DNA of 64,000 nucleotides from CAYFVU01 sp964594775. Its GTDB lineage: Bacteria > Spirochaetota > Spirochaetia > DSM-16054 > Sediminispirochaetaceae. The notes beneath the pieces are model-generated. The model saw only the letters and a list, made by a program, of their open reading frames with translations. It ran no database searches and was not told where the DNA came from. Numbering within the stretch: the stretch's first letter is position 1; each line of letters starts with the position of its first letter. Below, one piece after another: positions 35,257 to 43,021 of this stretch. The position numbers and the translations under genes were made by a program. The stretch lies in the NCBI GenBank assembly GCA_964594775.1, contig CAZQNO010000002.1:1-64000 (forward strand), written 5' to 3'.

Positions 35257-35842
35257 CGATAAAGAACTTTCCGCCTATATCGACGGAGAGCTGACGGAGG
35301 AGCGTGCGGCGGATGTAACGGCACATCTGTCTGTCTGCAATTCCTGCACGGTCCGTGTAGAACGGCTTTTCCGCACGGCCCGTCTCATTCGCAGCGTACA
35401 GCGGGACGGCACAGAGCTCTCCCGACGTATGGAGCGTTCCCGGCAGCGAATATCCGTCGCCGTCGAGCGAAAACGCGAACCGCTTTTCTGGGGAAGAAGG
35501 GTGCTCGTTCCGGTCCCCTTGGCCGCCGCCATGTTCTTCCTGCTTTTCGCTGCGGTGACGATACTCTTTACCGGAAATGGAGACTTCGGTCCGCGTACCT
35601 ACGACGGTGCCATTCCGGTGGTGGAAAAGGCCGATGCGAGAGAGGAAGTCTCGTTCGGCAGCCGAGCCGGAGAGCCGAGCCGGGAGGAGCTCGAGGAGCT
35701 CTTTCGCTTCCTCTCGGAGCAGGGTGCTTCGGTGGAAGTGAAAATCGAGCTGCCGAAGCCGTCGAGTTTCACCGTCTACGGCGAACCACAGCTTATCAGG
35801 GCCGCCGACTTCATCGACACTAGGGAGACCGCACCGAATTGA
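35246..35842 (+). CDS. Zinc-binding anti-sigma factor (ZAS type), membrane-bound
   Basis: 198 residues. The N-terminus has the anti-sigma zinc-finger motif H-x3-C-x2-C in AHLSVCNSC (about 28-36), with ELSAYIDGELTEE before it. A single transmembrane helix (about 89-113, VLVPVPLAAAMFFLLFAAVTILF) separates a cytosolic domain from about 85 extracytoplasmic residues. It would bind the adjacent sigma factor and release it upon an envelope signal. ATG 35246 follows GAGGAGGACGTTT; the open frame before it overlaps the sigma gene. The extracytoplasmic tail has an EELFRFLSEQGASVEVKIEL helix-strand unit repeated in similar form in the next gene. Confidence 0.85.
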   Translation: MCVDDKELSAYIDGELTEERAADVTAHLSVCNSCTVRVERLFRTARLIRSVQRDGTELSRRMERSRQRISVAVERKREPLFWGRRVLVPVPLAAAMFFLLFAAVTILFTGNGDFGPRTYDGAIPVVEKADAREEVSFGSRAGEPSREELEELFRFLSEQGASVEVKIELPKPSSFTVYGEPQLIRAADFIDTRETAPN

Positions 35843-36348
35843 TTGGACGAACAGCGCGGTTTCTTCTCTTTCCATTACTCTTCTTCCTAGCCGGACAATT
35901 TATCTGGGCGGAAGGTAAGGAGGGTGGTCTTCATCAGGAGGAATTGGAACGAATCCTCGATTTTCTCCGTACCGAGGCGGTTTCGGTGGAAATCAATGCC
36001 CGAATTACCGACGAACAGGGCAAGAGCGTATGGAATACCGAGAGCCGCCGGGTCACCGTCTCGGGGCGTTCGGTAACGGTGTCGCTCGAGGGTGACAATA
36101 TCCGCATACTCGCCCACATCATCCCCTTTATCAATGAGGATAATTCGGTGCTTATTGTGGCCAAGGGTGAGGTGTGGGTGAAAACCGAAGAGGAAAAGGA
36201 GACCCAATACTACAGTACGATGAAGAGTCTTCCGGTGGAGGCGGGGGAGAGTGTATTGTTTTTCCCCGTCGGCGTGGCGGTGGATATCGATAAAAATGTC
36301 TATACCATAGAAATGGAGATTCAAGTAAATCCCTATAAGGTCGATTGA
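35839..36348 (+). CDS. Exported protein of unknown function in the ECF sigma operon
   Basis: 169 residues. A signal peptide at about 1-24 (FLLFPLLFFLAGQFIWAEG) is followed by a wholly soluble domain. Its first part, EELERILDFLRTEAVSVEI, resembles EELEELFRFLSEQGASVEV in the tail of the preceding anti-sigma, which suggests that the two share a fold or arose by duplication. The start is TTG overlapping the anti-sigma stop (TTGA). Likely an extracytoplasmic partner in signalling, but that is inference. No known family recognised. Confidence 0.65.
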   Translation: MIGRTARFLLFPLLFFLAGQFIWAEGKEGGLHQEELERILDFLRTEAVSVEINARITDEQGKSVWNTESRRVTVSGRSVTVSLEGDNIRILAHIIPFINEDNSVLIVAKGEVWVKTEEEKETQYYSTMKSLPVEAGESVLFFPVGVAVDIDKNVYTIEMEIQVNPYKVD

Positions 36349-36354
36349 TTTCCT

Positions 36355-38010
36355 ATGAAACAAAAAATTACGCGTTCGGGCATACTACCCGTGCTCATTC
36401 TGCTTATCCTCGTTGCCGCGGCGGTCATGCATACGGATTTAATCAGAAAAACGCCGATCATCTCCTCACTCTCTCCGGCGGCGGCCTTCCCGGAGGATGA
36501 ACTGACGATACGGGGTGAAAATTTCGGTTCCGACAGAGGTGCAGGCGATGTGGTGATCGCCGGTATTCGAGTGACCTCGTCTCATTACCTCTCATGGACC
36601 GATTCGGAGATCCGACTCCTCGTGCCTCATGCAGTACAGTCCGGCAGAGTCTTCGTCGAAACCGACCGCGGAACGAGCAATGGAGCTCTCTTTACCAATA
36701 AGACACATATTCCCGTTATTCTGTCGGGTCCCGTGAAGCCGGGGCTTCCCTATATCGAGAGAATCGGTCCTGAAAAGGGTCCCGTCGGAAGTCTCATTCG
36801 CATAGAGGGGAGTAATTTCGGTACACGCAGAGCCGAGGCAAGGGTCTTCTTTCGATTCCTCCTCGCCGACTTCGGAGGAAAGGGAATCGACGAGAATCTC
36901 GAAAGTGTGGCCTGCAGCGCCATGGACGAAGATTATCTCAATTGGAGCGACCGGGAGATCCGGGTGTATGTACCGGACGGGGCCGTATCGGGCAGTATTT
37001 ACATCGAAACGGACCGCGGGCGCAGCAATTCGGTCTATTTTGAACTCACCACGCCCATCGGCAGCAAACGCTTCGAGCGCAAGAAGGGCTATCAAATTCA
37101 ACATGAAGTGCGTATTTCTCACATCGCCGCACCAAAGGGAAGCGCGGGGGCGGAAATGTGGGTGCCCCGGCTCTCGGCGGGATATGCCCAGCAGAGTATC
37201 GAGGAATCCCACGAGCCGGAACCGATATGGATAGATTTTAATGGAGTGATGCGATACCACGTACCGGCGGAAGACCAGTGGATGGAAACGGTGCTCTCTC
37301 ATACCTACTGGTTCGATCGCTATTCCATTGCCACCGACATCGTGCTCAACGCCTCCTCGAAGGAGTACAATGTCGACAGAGGGCTGTATCGGCGATATAC
37401 CGCCGCCGGTCCATTTATCCCTTCCGATGATGAGTATTTCCGTGATCTCGTCGGCGATATCGTAACGAGAGGAGCTCATCCCTACGAAAAGGCAGAAGAG
37501 ATCTATCGCTTTCTTCTCGACCGTTTGGAAGTAAAGAGCGCTAGGGGCTCCGTATCCGAACAGGCCCTGCGCGAGGCCGTGGAAAACGGCAGCTGTCCAA
37601 CTTCGGTCTACGGGCTGCTCTTCGTCACCTTGGCCCGGGCGGCGGGAATTCCCGCCAGACCAAACGCCGGATTCATCGTTTACGGCGATAAACTCACCCT
37701 GCGGCACATTTGGGCGGAATTCTATCTGCCGCAATTCGGCTGGGTGCCGACCGATCCCGCTCTGGGAGACGGAATTTCCTACGTTTCTCTGCCCGTAAAA
37801 GAGAGAGAAAGCTTCTACTTCGGAAATCTGGATAATCAGCACATCTGCTTCTCTCGAAGGGTTGAGGAGATTCCGAAAGTCAATCCCCATTCCGAGACGA
37901 AGCTGGTTTCTCCCCCCTTCAGCCTGCAGACCGTCTGGGAAGAGTATCAAAAGGACGATAAGTGGTACAGATCCGGCTGGAATGATATTCGTGTGATAGA
38001 TTGGTGGTAG
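36355..38010 (+). CDS. Membrane-anchored TIG-domain transglutaminase-like protein
   Basis: 551 residues. An N-terminal signal anchor (about 8-28) is followed by two IPT/TIG Ig-like repeats: about 34-112 (PIISSLSPAAAFPEDELTIRGENFG) and about 133-225 (YIERIGPEKGPVGSLIRIEGSNFG). A TGase-like core follows at about 365-500: Cys in NGSCPTSVYGLLFVTLARAAG, His in LRHIWAEFYLPQFGW and Asp in VPTDPALGDG form the papain-like triad. It probably acts on peptides or cross-links in the periplasm; substrate unknown. It ends the sigma/anti-sigma operon (6 bp after the preceding stop), which makes it a likely target or effector. Confidence 0.8.
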   Translation: MKQKITRSGILPVLILLILVAAAVMHTDLIRKTPIISSLSPAAAFPEDELTIRGENFGSDRGAGDVVIAGIRVTSSHYLSWTDSEIRLLVPHAVQSGRVFVETDRGTSNGALFTNKTHIPVILSGPVKPGLPYIERIGPEKGPVGSLIRIEGSNFGTRRAEARVFFRFLLADFGGKGIDENLESVACSAMDEDYLNWSDREIRVYVPDGAVSGSIYIETDRGRSNSVYFELTTPIGSKRFERKKGYQIQHEVRISHIAAPKGSAGAEMWVPRLSAGYAQQSIEESHEPEPIWIDFNGVMRYHVPAEDQWMETVLSHTYWFDRYSIATDIVLNASSKEYNVDRGLYRRYTAAGPFIPSDDEYFRDLVGDIVTRGAHPYEKAEEIYRFLLDRLEVKSARGSVSEQALREAVENGSCPTSVYGLLFVTLARAAGIPARPNAGFIVYGDKLTLRHIWAEFYLPQFGWVPTDPALGDGISYVSLPVKERESFYFGNLDNQHICFSRRVEEIPKVNPHSETKLVSPPFSLQTVWEEYQKDDKWYRSGWNDIRVIDWW

Positions 38011-38027
38011 AGGCTGTTGTTTTTGGA

Positions 38028-38057
38028 TTGACAAATTGTTGCGGCGGCACCTATACT
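38028..38057 (+). promoter_or_regulatory. Strong sigma-70 promoter of the cyclic-nucleotide-binding gene
   Basis: Consensus TTGACA (38028-38033), 18-bp spacer, TATACT (38052-38057). The leader would be about 23 nt, so this gene has its own promoter apart from the ECF operon. Confidence 0.75.
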
Positions 38058-38086
38058 CTTTTTGGGGGATTGTCGATAGGTATATT

Positions 38087-39307
38087 ATGAATAATGCTTT
38101 ACAGCTCTCTCTGGTAAATTTTAACAAGGGCGCATATATCATTGTAGAGGGCAAGCAGCGGGCCGACTGCTTCTACATTATCCGTAACGGTAAGGTTCAG
38201 ATCAGCAAAGAAGTAGAGATAGTGGAGGAAGAGGAGGGAAACGTCCTCAATCCCGGTGATTTTTTCGGTGTTGTCTCCACCATGTCCTCCCACAGCCATA
38301 TCGAGACCGCCCGGGCCCTCACCGATGTAACCCTCATCGCCGTGCGAAAGGAACAGTACGGCGTACTGATCAAAATGAACGCACCGGTCGCATTGAAGAT
38401 TATCCAGCAGTTTTCGCGAAAGATGCGCTATCTCGACGAGGCCCTTACGCGAATAACCCTGAAGAGCAGCGCAGAGGCCGATATTTCTCATCTCTTCAAG
38501 GTCGCCGAATATTATGCCCGGCAAAACCAGTTCAATCAGGCATACTATGCCTACCACCAATACATTAAGTTCTGTCCCACCGGAGAGAATCTCACTACGG
38601 CAAAAGAGCGGATGGCGAAGATCCGCCCCTATGCCAAGGCGGTGTATCTCAACGGAAGCGATGAGGAGTTTACCAGGACCTATCCGAAGGACACGATGAT
38701 CTTCTCAGAGGCCCAGCCCGGCAAAGAGTTGTATATCATTCAGAAGGGGAGCGTGAAGATCACCAAGATCATGAACGACAACGAGGTGCTGCTCGCCCTG
38801 TTGAAAGCGGGAGATATCTTCGGGGAGATGGCCCTTCTCGAGGACAAACCGAGAAGCGCCTCGGCGATTGCCCACGAAGAGGCGGTTCTCCTGGCGGTAA
38901 ACAAGGCGAACTTCAAACGGATGGTATCTTCCGAACCGCAGATCATTACACGACTGACTCAGCTGCTTTCGGAGAGGATTTGGTTTATCTACAAACAGCT
39001 GGCGAACACCCAGATAAGCGATCCCCTCGGCCGTCTCTACGACGCTCTGCTTATACAGCTGGAGAAGCAGCGCGTTCCGATCAACGTCAGTTCCCATACC
39101 TTCGACTTCGGTACGCAGGAGCTCATCAACATGGTGGGCCTCCCGAAAACGGAAGGGACGATGGCGGTGCGCAAGCTGCTGGAGAACTCCCGGCTGCGGG
39201 TGGTGGAGAATAAGATTCACGTCACTCAGGTTGATGAGGTGGACAAACAGGCAAAATATTATAGAAAGATGGAGCGCATCGCACGAGCCCGCAAAGGGGG
39301 AGGATAA
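38087..39307 (+). CDS. Transcription regulator with two cyclic-nucleotide-binding domains
   Basis: About 406 residues. First cNMP-binding beta-roll at about 1-115 (YIIRNGKVQISKE, LNPGDFFGVVS); helical linker about 116-200, weakly TPR-like (AEYYARQNQFNQAYYAYHQYI); second roll about 205-320 (YIIQKGSVKITKI, LKAGDIFGEMALLEDKPRSASAIA), where the phosphate-binding cassette FGEMALLEDKPRSASA is well kept and the first roll's is not. The C-terminus has a Crp-type HTH (about 335-390, QELINMVGLPKTEGTMAVRKLLE). Family CRP/FNR regulators bind cAMP or similar ligands. Tandem cNMP domains are common in spirochaetes. Start ATG 38087. Confidence 0.82.
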   Translation: MNNALQLSLVNFNKGAYIIVEGKQRADCFYIIRNGKVQISKEVEIVEEEEGNVLNPGDFFGVVSTMSSHSHIETARALTDVTLIAVRKEQYGVLIKMNAPVALKIIQQFSRKMRYLDEALTRITLKSSAEADISHLFKVAEYYARQNQFNQAYYAYHQYIKFCPTGENLTTAKERMAKIRPYAKAVYLNGSDEEFTRTYPKDTMIFSEAQPGKELYIIQKGSVKITKIMNDNEVLLALLKAGDIFGEMALLEDKPRSASAIAHEEAVLLAVNKANFKRMVSSEPQIITRLTQLLSERIWFIYKQLANTQISDPLGRLYDALLIQLEKQRVPINVSSHTFDFGTQELINMVGLPKTEGTMAVRKLLENSRLRVVENKIHVTQVDEVDKQAKYYRKMERIARARKGGG

Positions 39308-39360
39308 GCCTGCCTCGCGGTCCCTCTATTTGTCTAATCAAATATTTCTTTGAATACACT

Positions 39361-40059
39361 TCAAAAGAGCGAGTCTCCCGGTGGAAAGTACAACTCTTCG
39401 ACGGTAAATAGGTCTATGCCGGCGCTGTGTTTCTCAATACGTACGAGAAGCTGATTTCCCGTCGTATCGGTGAGCGGGGCCACGAGCCGCCCCTCATCCC
39501 GAAGGAGATCGAGGATGGAAGCCGGAACCGTTTCTGTAGATCCGTGGATCAGGATCGCCGTGTAGGGGGCGTGCTCGGTGGCATTTGCCGCCGGCCGAGA
39601 AATAAGAGAAACGTTGTGAAGGCCGAGATTACCCCAAATTTCTTCGTATCGTCCCGCGTGATCTTGCCGGAGTTCGACCACATCGACCTTCTCTGCCATG
39701 GTCGCGGCAACGGCTGAGAAAAAGCCGCAGGCACGACCGTATACGAGAAGGCTGCTCTCTCTGGTGAGAGCGAGCTCTTTTAGAAGACGGGCGCTCATCG
39801 TATAGCCGGGAACGATGCTGCCGTAGGCAAGCGGTATCGACTGGTCCTCGTCGGCAAAAGCGGCGAGGGAATCGGGCAAAAAATACCTGCGCGGGATCTT
39901 GAGAAATGCTTCCTCGGCGGATCGGGGAAGGTCCAGGCCCTCCAAAGTTTGCTGCAGGGGAGATGTCTCCTCTTTTTCGTCTCCAAACTGTTGAGGGAAG
40001 AGGGAGAGAGGGGCGAGAAGAAGGAGGAGCACGAAAAGCGAACGAAGAACTCTGCGCAT
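39361..40059 (-). CDS. Exported PCMT-like protein (protein-L-isoaspartate O-methyltransferase family)
   Basis: 232 residues. A signal peptide covers about 1-22 (VLRSLFVLLLLLAPLSLFPQQ). The rest follows PCMT: PRRYFLPDSLAAFADEDQSIPLAYGSIVPGYTMSARLLKEL (quoted here as PRRYFLPDSLAAFADEDQS and IPLAYGSIVPGYTMS), a Rossmann VYGRACGFFSAVAATMAEKVDVVE in place of the usual GTGSGYQAAV, and LLRDEGRLVAPL. The methyl-donor loop GTGSG is degenerate (VYGRACGF), so activity is doubtful. ATG 40059 was chosen since it begins the signal peptide and lies 7 nt behind TATACT; a longer frame upstream is antisense to valS. Confidence 0.65.
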   Translation of the reverse strand: MRRVLRSLFVLLLLLAPLSLFPQQFGDEKEETSPLQQTLEGLDLPRSAEEAFLKIPRRYFLPDSLAAFADEDQSIPLAYGSIVPGYTMSARLLKELALTRESSLLVYGRACGFFSAVAATMAEKVDVVELRQDHAGRYEEIWGNLGLHNVSLISRPAANATEHAPYTAILIHGSTETVPASILDLLRDEGRLVAPLTDTTGNQLLVRIEKHSAGIDLFTVEELYFPPGDSLF

Positions 40060-40066
40060 ACGGGCG

Positions 40067-40072
40067 AGTATA
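40067..40072 (-). promoter_or_regulatory. -10 element of the PCMT-like gene, giving a leaderless mRNA
   Basis: TATACT on the minus strand, 7 nt before ATG 40059. The -35 region (GTGCAA, 17-bp spacing) is weak. Confidence 0.5.
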
Positions 40073-40141
40073 GCACAAGCCGATTTCTTTTGCACGGATG
40101 TCTCTATGCGCGCAGAATTGCTGGTATGCGCGGGATGACGA

Positions 40142-40170
40142 TTGCTGTACTTACCGTAATTTGGTAGTAT
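40142..40170 (+). promoter_or_regulatory. Predicted promoter of valS
   Basis: TTGCTG (40142-40147), 17-bp spacer, TAGTAT (40165-40170). The leader would be about 27 nt with a GAGGAGGA SD; there is no room for a T-box. Confidence 0.55.
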
Positions 40171-40203
40171 CAGTTCCCACATACCACAGAGGAGGAACGT
40201 CCC

Positions 40204-42864
40204 ATGAAGGCGGTGCAGCTTGCGAAGGCCTACGATCCAAAGGAGTTCGAGGATCGAATATATGAATACTGGCTCGAACACGATCTCTTCTCTCCGAAGG
40301 AGAAACAGGCGGAAGAACCGCGTCCCTTCGTCATCGTAATACCGCCTCCCAATGTAACGGGTGTTCTGCACATGGGACACGGACTGAACAACAGCCTTCA
40401 AGATATTCTGATTAGATACTATCGAATGCAGGGGGTACCGACCCTCTGGGTACCGGGAACGGACCATGCGGGAATTGCCACCCAGAACGTGGTCGAGCGG
40501 AAGCTCCGTGCGCAGGGAAGCGGCAAGAACAAACTGGGGCGGGAGAAGTTCATCGAAGAGACCTGGAAGGTCAAGCGGGAACACCATGAGGTGATAAGCC
40601 GTCAGCTTCGGAAAATCGGTGCCTCCTGCGATTGGAACAGGGAGCGCTTTACCCTCGATGAGGGGCTCTCACGGGCGGTGCGGGAAGTCTTCGTGGCCCT
40701 CTACGAGCGTGACCTCATTTACCGGGGAAACTATCTCGTCAACTGGTGTCATTCCTGCGGCACCGCCATTTCCGACGACGAAGTTGAGCACAGAGAAGTA
40801 GCCGGAAAACTGTATCACTACTACTATCCTCTTGCCGACGGCGAGGGAAAGGTCGAAATAGCTACGACCCGCCCCGAAACCATGCTCGGTGATACCTGTG
40901 TGGCCGTGCATCCGGAAGATGAGCGTTACACGGAGCTGGTGGGAAAAAAGGTCGAGCTTCCCCTCACCGGAAGGACTATTGAGATTGTCGCCGACGACTA
41001 CGTGGACAGGGAATTCGGCACCGGAGCGGTCAAGGTGACACCTGCACACGATCCGAACGACTGGCAAATTGCCGAGCGCCACGGCTTAGAAAAAATCAAT
41101 ATTCTCAATCCCGACGGAACCCTCAACGACGTGGTTCCGGAAAAATACCGCGGGCTTTCCACAATCGATGCGAGAAGGGCTGTGGTAGAGGATATCAAGT
41201 CGGCGGGTCTCTTCATAAAGGAGGAAGAGCACTCTCATCAGGTGGGGCACTGTTACCGCTGTGACACGCGTATCGAACCCTATATGAGCGAGCAGTGGTT
41301 CGTCCGCATGCGCGCGATGGCCGACAAGGCCCTTGCCGCATGGAAGAAAAAACAGATCATCTTTTTCCCAAAGAAGTATGAGAACACCTATTCGAACTGG
41401 TTGGAAAACATTCGGGACTGGTGCATAAGCCGCCAGCTGTGGTGGGGACACCGCATCCCTGTGTGGTATTGCGAGGACTGCGGAGAGACGATCGTAAGCC
41501 GAACCGACGTGGAGACCTGTCCGAAGTGCGGCAGCGGCACGCTTCGACAGGACTCCGATGTGCTCGATACCTGGTTTTCCAGCTGGCTCTGGCCCTTTTC
41601 CACCCTCGGCTGGCCGGAAGCGACCGACGACATGAAGCGGTTTTTCCCCACGACCACTTTGGTTACGGGATACGATATAATCTTCTTTTGGGTCGCGCGG
41701 ATGATCATGGCCGGCCTCGAATTTCTCGAAGAGGTGCCCTTCCGCGATATCGTTATCACCTCCCTCGTGCGGGACAAGCAGGGCAGGAAGATGTCGAAGT
41801 CTCTCGGAAACGGCATGGATCCCCTCGATATCGTCGACCGCTACGGGGCCGACTCGCTGAAGTTCACCCTGGCCTTCCTCGCCGCCCAGGGGCAGGATAT
41901 CCTTTTGGCGGAAGAGGATTTCAAATTCGGCTCGAAGTTCGCCAACAAGATCTGGAACGCCGCCCGTTACCTTCTCATGAATTTGGAGGGACGGGAGTAC
42001 CTGGATCTTGCGGATATCGAACTTCGGGAGGTGGACCGCTGGATTTTCCACCGCTTGAACGAAGCGGTCAAACGGGTCGACCGGGCCATCAAGAACTATC
42101 GTTTCAACGACGCCTCTCAGGCGGTCTACGAATTCTTCTGGAACGATTTCTGCGACTGGTACATCGAGGCCTCGAAACTCAATCTCTACCGCGACGATGA
42201 GGCGGAGAAGGACAGGGCGATAAGTCTTCTCCTCGGCATTCTCGAGGAGACCCTGAGGCTTCTTCACCCCTTCCTTCCTTTCTTGAGTGAAGAGATATAT
42301 CAGAAGCTTCCTTCGGTGAAGAGCCATGCACATCTCATCACCGCCCCGTATCCCCGGCCGATGGAAGAACGGAAAAATGCGGAGACGGCGGTAAAATTCG
42401 AATTACTGCAGGAGGCGGTCAGGATGGTCAGGACCCTGCGGAGTGAGTTTACCATTGCGCCGGAGAAGAAGCTGAGAACTGCGCTGAAGCCGGACGCAGG
42501 CTTCGCTGGGACGGAGTTCTTTTCCGCCCATAAAGGACTGATCGAGTTTCTCACCAACAGCAGCGAGCTGCGGATAGCTTCTGAAATCGAAGATGCCGAT
42601 AAGGCGGTGCCCGCAGCGGGTAACGGCTACGAGGTCTTTGTCTACGTGAAAGAGGCGATAGATGTCGGTAAGGAGTTGGAGAAGCTCCAAAAAGAACAGA
42701 AAAAACTCCAGCAGCTCGTCGAGGCGACGGAAAAGAAGCTGGGCAATGCCGGTTTTACCGCAAATGCGCCGGGGGAAGTGGTGGAGAAGGAGCGGGAAAA
42801 ACTCAAGGAGTTTCGCGACCGCCTTTCGAAAGTCCGGAGGTATCTGCAACAGCTCAGCCGTTAA
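40204..42864 (+). CDS. valS: Valyl-tRNA synthetase
   Basis: 886 residues, class Ia, full length. HIGH motif in PPPNVTGVLHMGHGLNN (about 44-60), GTDHAGIATQ, an editing domain with TTRPETMLGDT and zinc-type Cys pairs (WCHSCGTAISD, CEDCGETI, CPKCGSGT), KMSKS motif GRKMSKSLGNGMDPLDI (about 526), anticodon domain, and the C-terminal coiled coil (about 815-886, LEKLQKEQKKLQQLVEATEK) typical of ValS. The SD is GAGGAGGAACGTCCC. The coding region stops 4 nt before a very strong hairpin. Confidence 0.97.
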   Translation: MKAVQLAKAYDPKEFEDRIYEYWLEHDLFSPKEKQAEEPRPFVIVIPPPNVTGVLHMGHGLNNSLQDILIRYYRMQGVPTLWVPGTDHAGIATQNVVERKLRAQGSGKNKLGREKFIEETWKVKREHHEVISRQLRKIGASCDWNRERFTLDEGLSRAVREVFVALYERDLIYRGNYLVNWCHSCGTAISDDEVEHREVAGKLYHYYYPLADGEGKVEIATTRPETMLGDTCVAVHPEDERYTELVGKKVELPLTGRTIEIVADDYVDREFGTGAVKVTPAHDPNDWQIAERHGLEKINILNPDGTLNDVVPEKYRGLSTIDARRAVVEDIKSAGLFIKEEEHSHQVGHCYRCDTRIEPYMSEQWFVRMRAMADKALAAWKKKQIIFFPKKYENTYSNWLENIRDWCISRQLWWGHRIPVWYCEDCGETIVSRTDVETCPKCGSGTLRQDSDVLDTWFSSWLWPFSTLGWPEATDDMKRFFPTTTLVTGYDIIFFWVARMIMAGLEFLEEVPFRDIVITSLVRDKQGRKMSKSLGNGMDPLDIVDRYGADSLKFTLAFLAAQGQDILLAEEDFKFGSKFANKIWNAARYLLMNLEGREYLDLADIELREVDRWIFHRLNEAVKRVDRAIKNYRFNDASQAVYEFFWNDFCDWYIEASKLNLYRDDEAEKDRAISLLLGILEETLRLLHPFLPFLSEEIYQKLPSVKSHAHLITAPYPRPMEERKNAETAVKFELLQEAVRMVRTLRSEFTIAPEKKLRTALKPDAGFAGTEFFSAHKGLIEFLTNSSELRIASEIEDADKAVPAAGNGYEVFVYVKEAIDVGKELEKLQKEQKKLQQLVEATEKKLGNAGFTANAPGEVVEKEREKLKEFRDRLSKVRRYLQQLSR

Positions 42865-42868
42865 AAGG

Positions 42869-42921
42869 AAGGTCCCCCGGCCAAAGCCCCCCCGGCGGGG
42901 GGGCTTTGGCCGGGGGACCTT
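42869..42921. repeat. Perfect 25-bp inverted repeat with 3-nt loop, behind valS
   Basis: Arm 42869-42893 (AAGGTCCCCCGGCCAAAG followed by seven C) pairs without a mismatch with arm 42897-42921; the loop is GGC. A partial copy, TGGCCGGGGGGC, follows at 42921-42932. There is no T-tract on either strand, so it is not a normal intrinsic terminator. It may stabilise or process the valS 3' end, or be a repeat element. Confidence 0.85.
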
Positions 42922-42952
42922 GGCCGGGGGGCTTACGGGGTTTTCCGCCTGC

Positions 42953-42981
42953 TTGCTTGATGGGGAAAATCGCGGTATGTT
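42953..42981 (+). promoter_or_regulatory. Predicted promoter of glyA
   Basis: TTGCTT (42953-42958), 17-bp spacer, TATGTT (42976-42981); leader of about 34 nt with AAGGAGGATTAC before the ATG. Confidence 0.55.
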
Positions 42982-43021
42982 AGAAGAGAGACACACATTG
43001 TTCATAGATAAGGAGGATTAC

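Noticed and set aside
40171..40203. T-box riboswitch in front of valS
   Set aside because: The predicted leader is only about 27 nt and has no specifier or antiterminator structure.
40060..40587. Long N-terminal extension of the PCMT-like gene
   Set aside because: It would run antisense through the valS promoter and start, and the chosen ATG begins a signal peptide 7 nt after TATACT.
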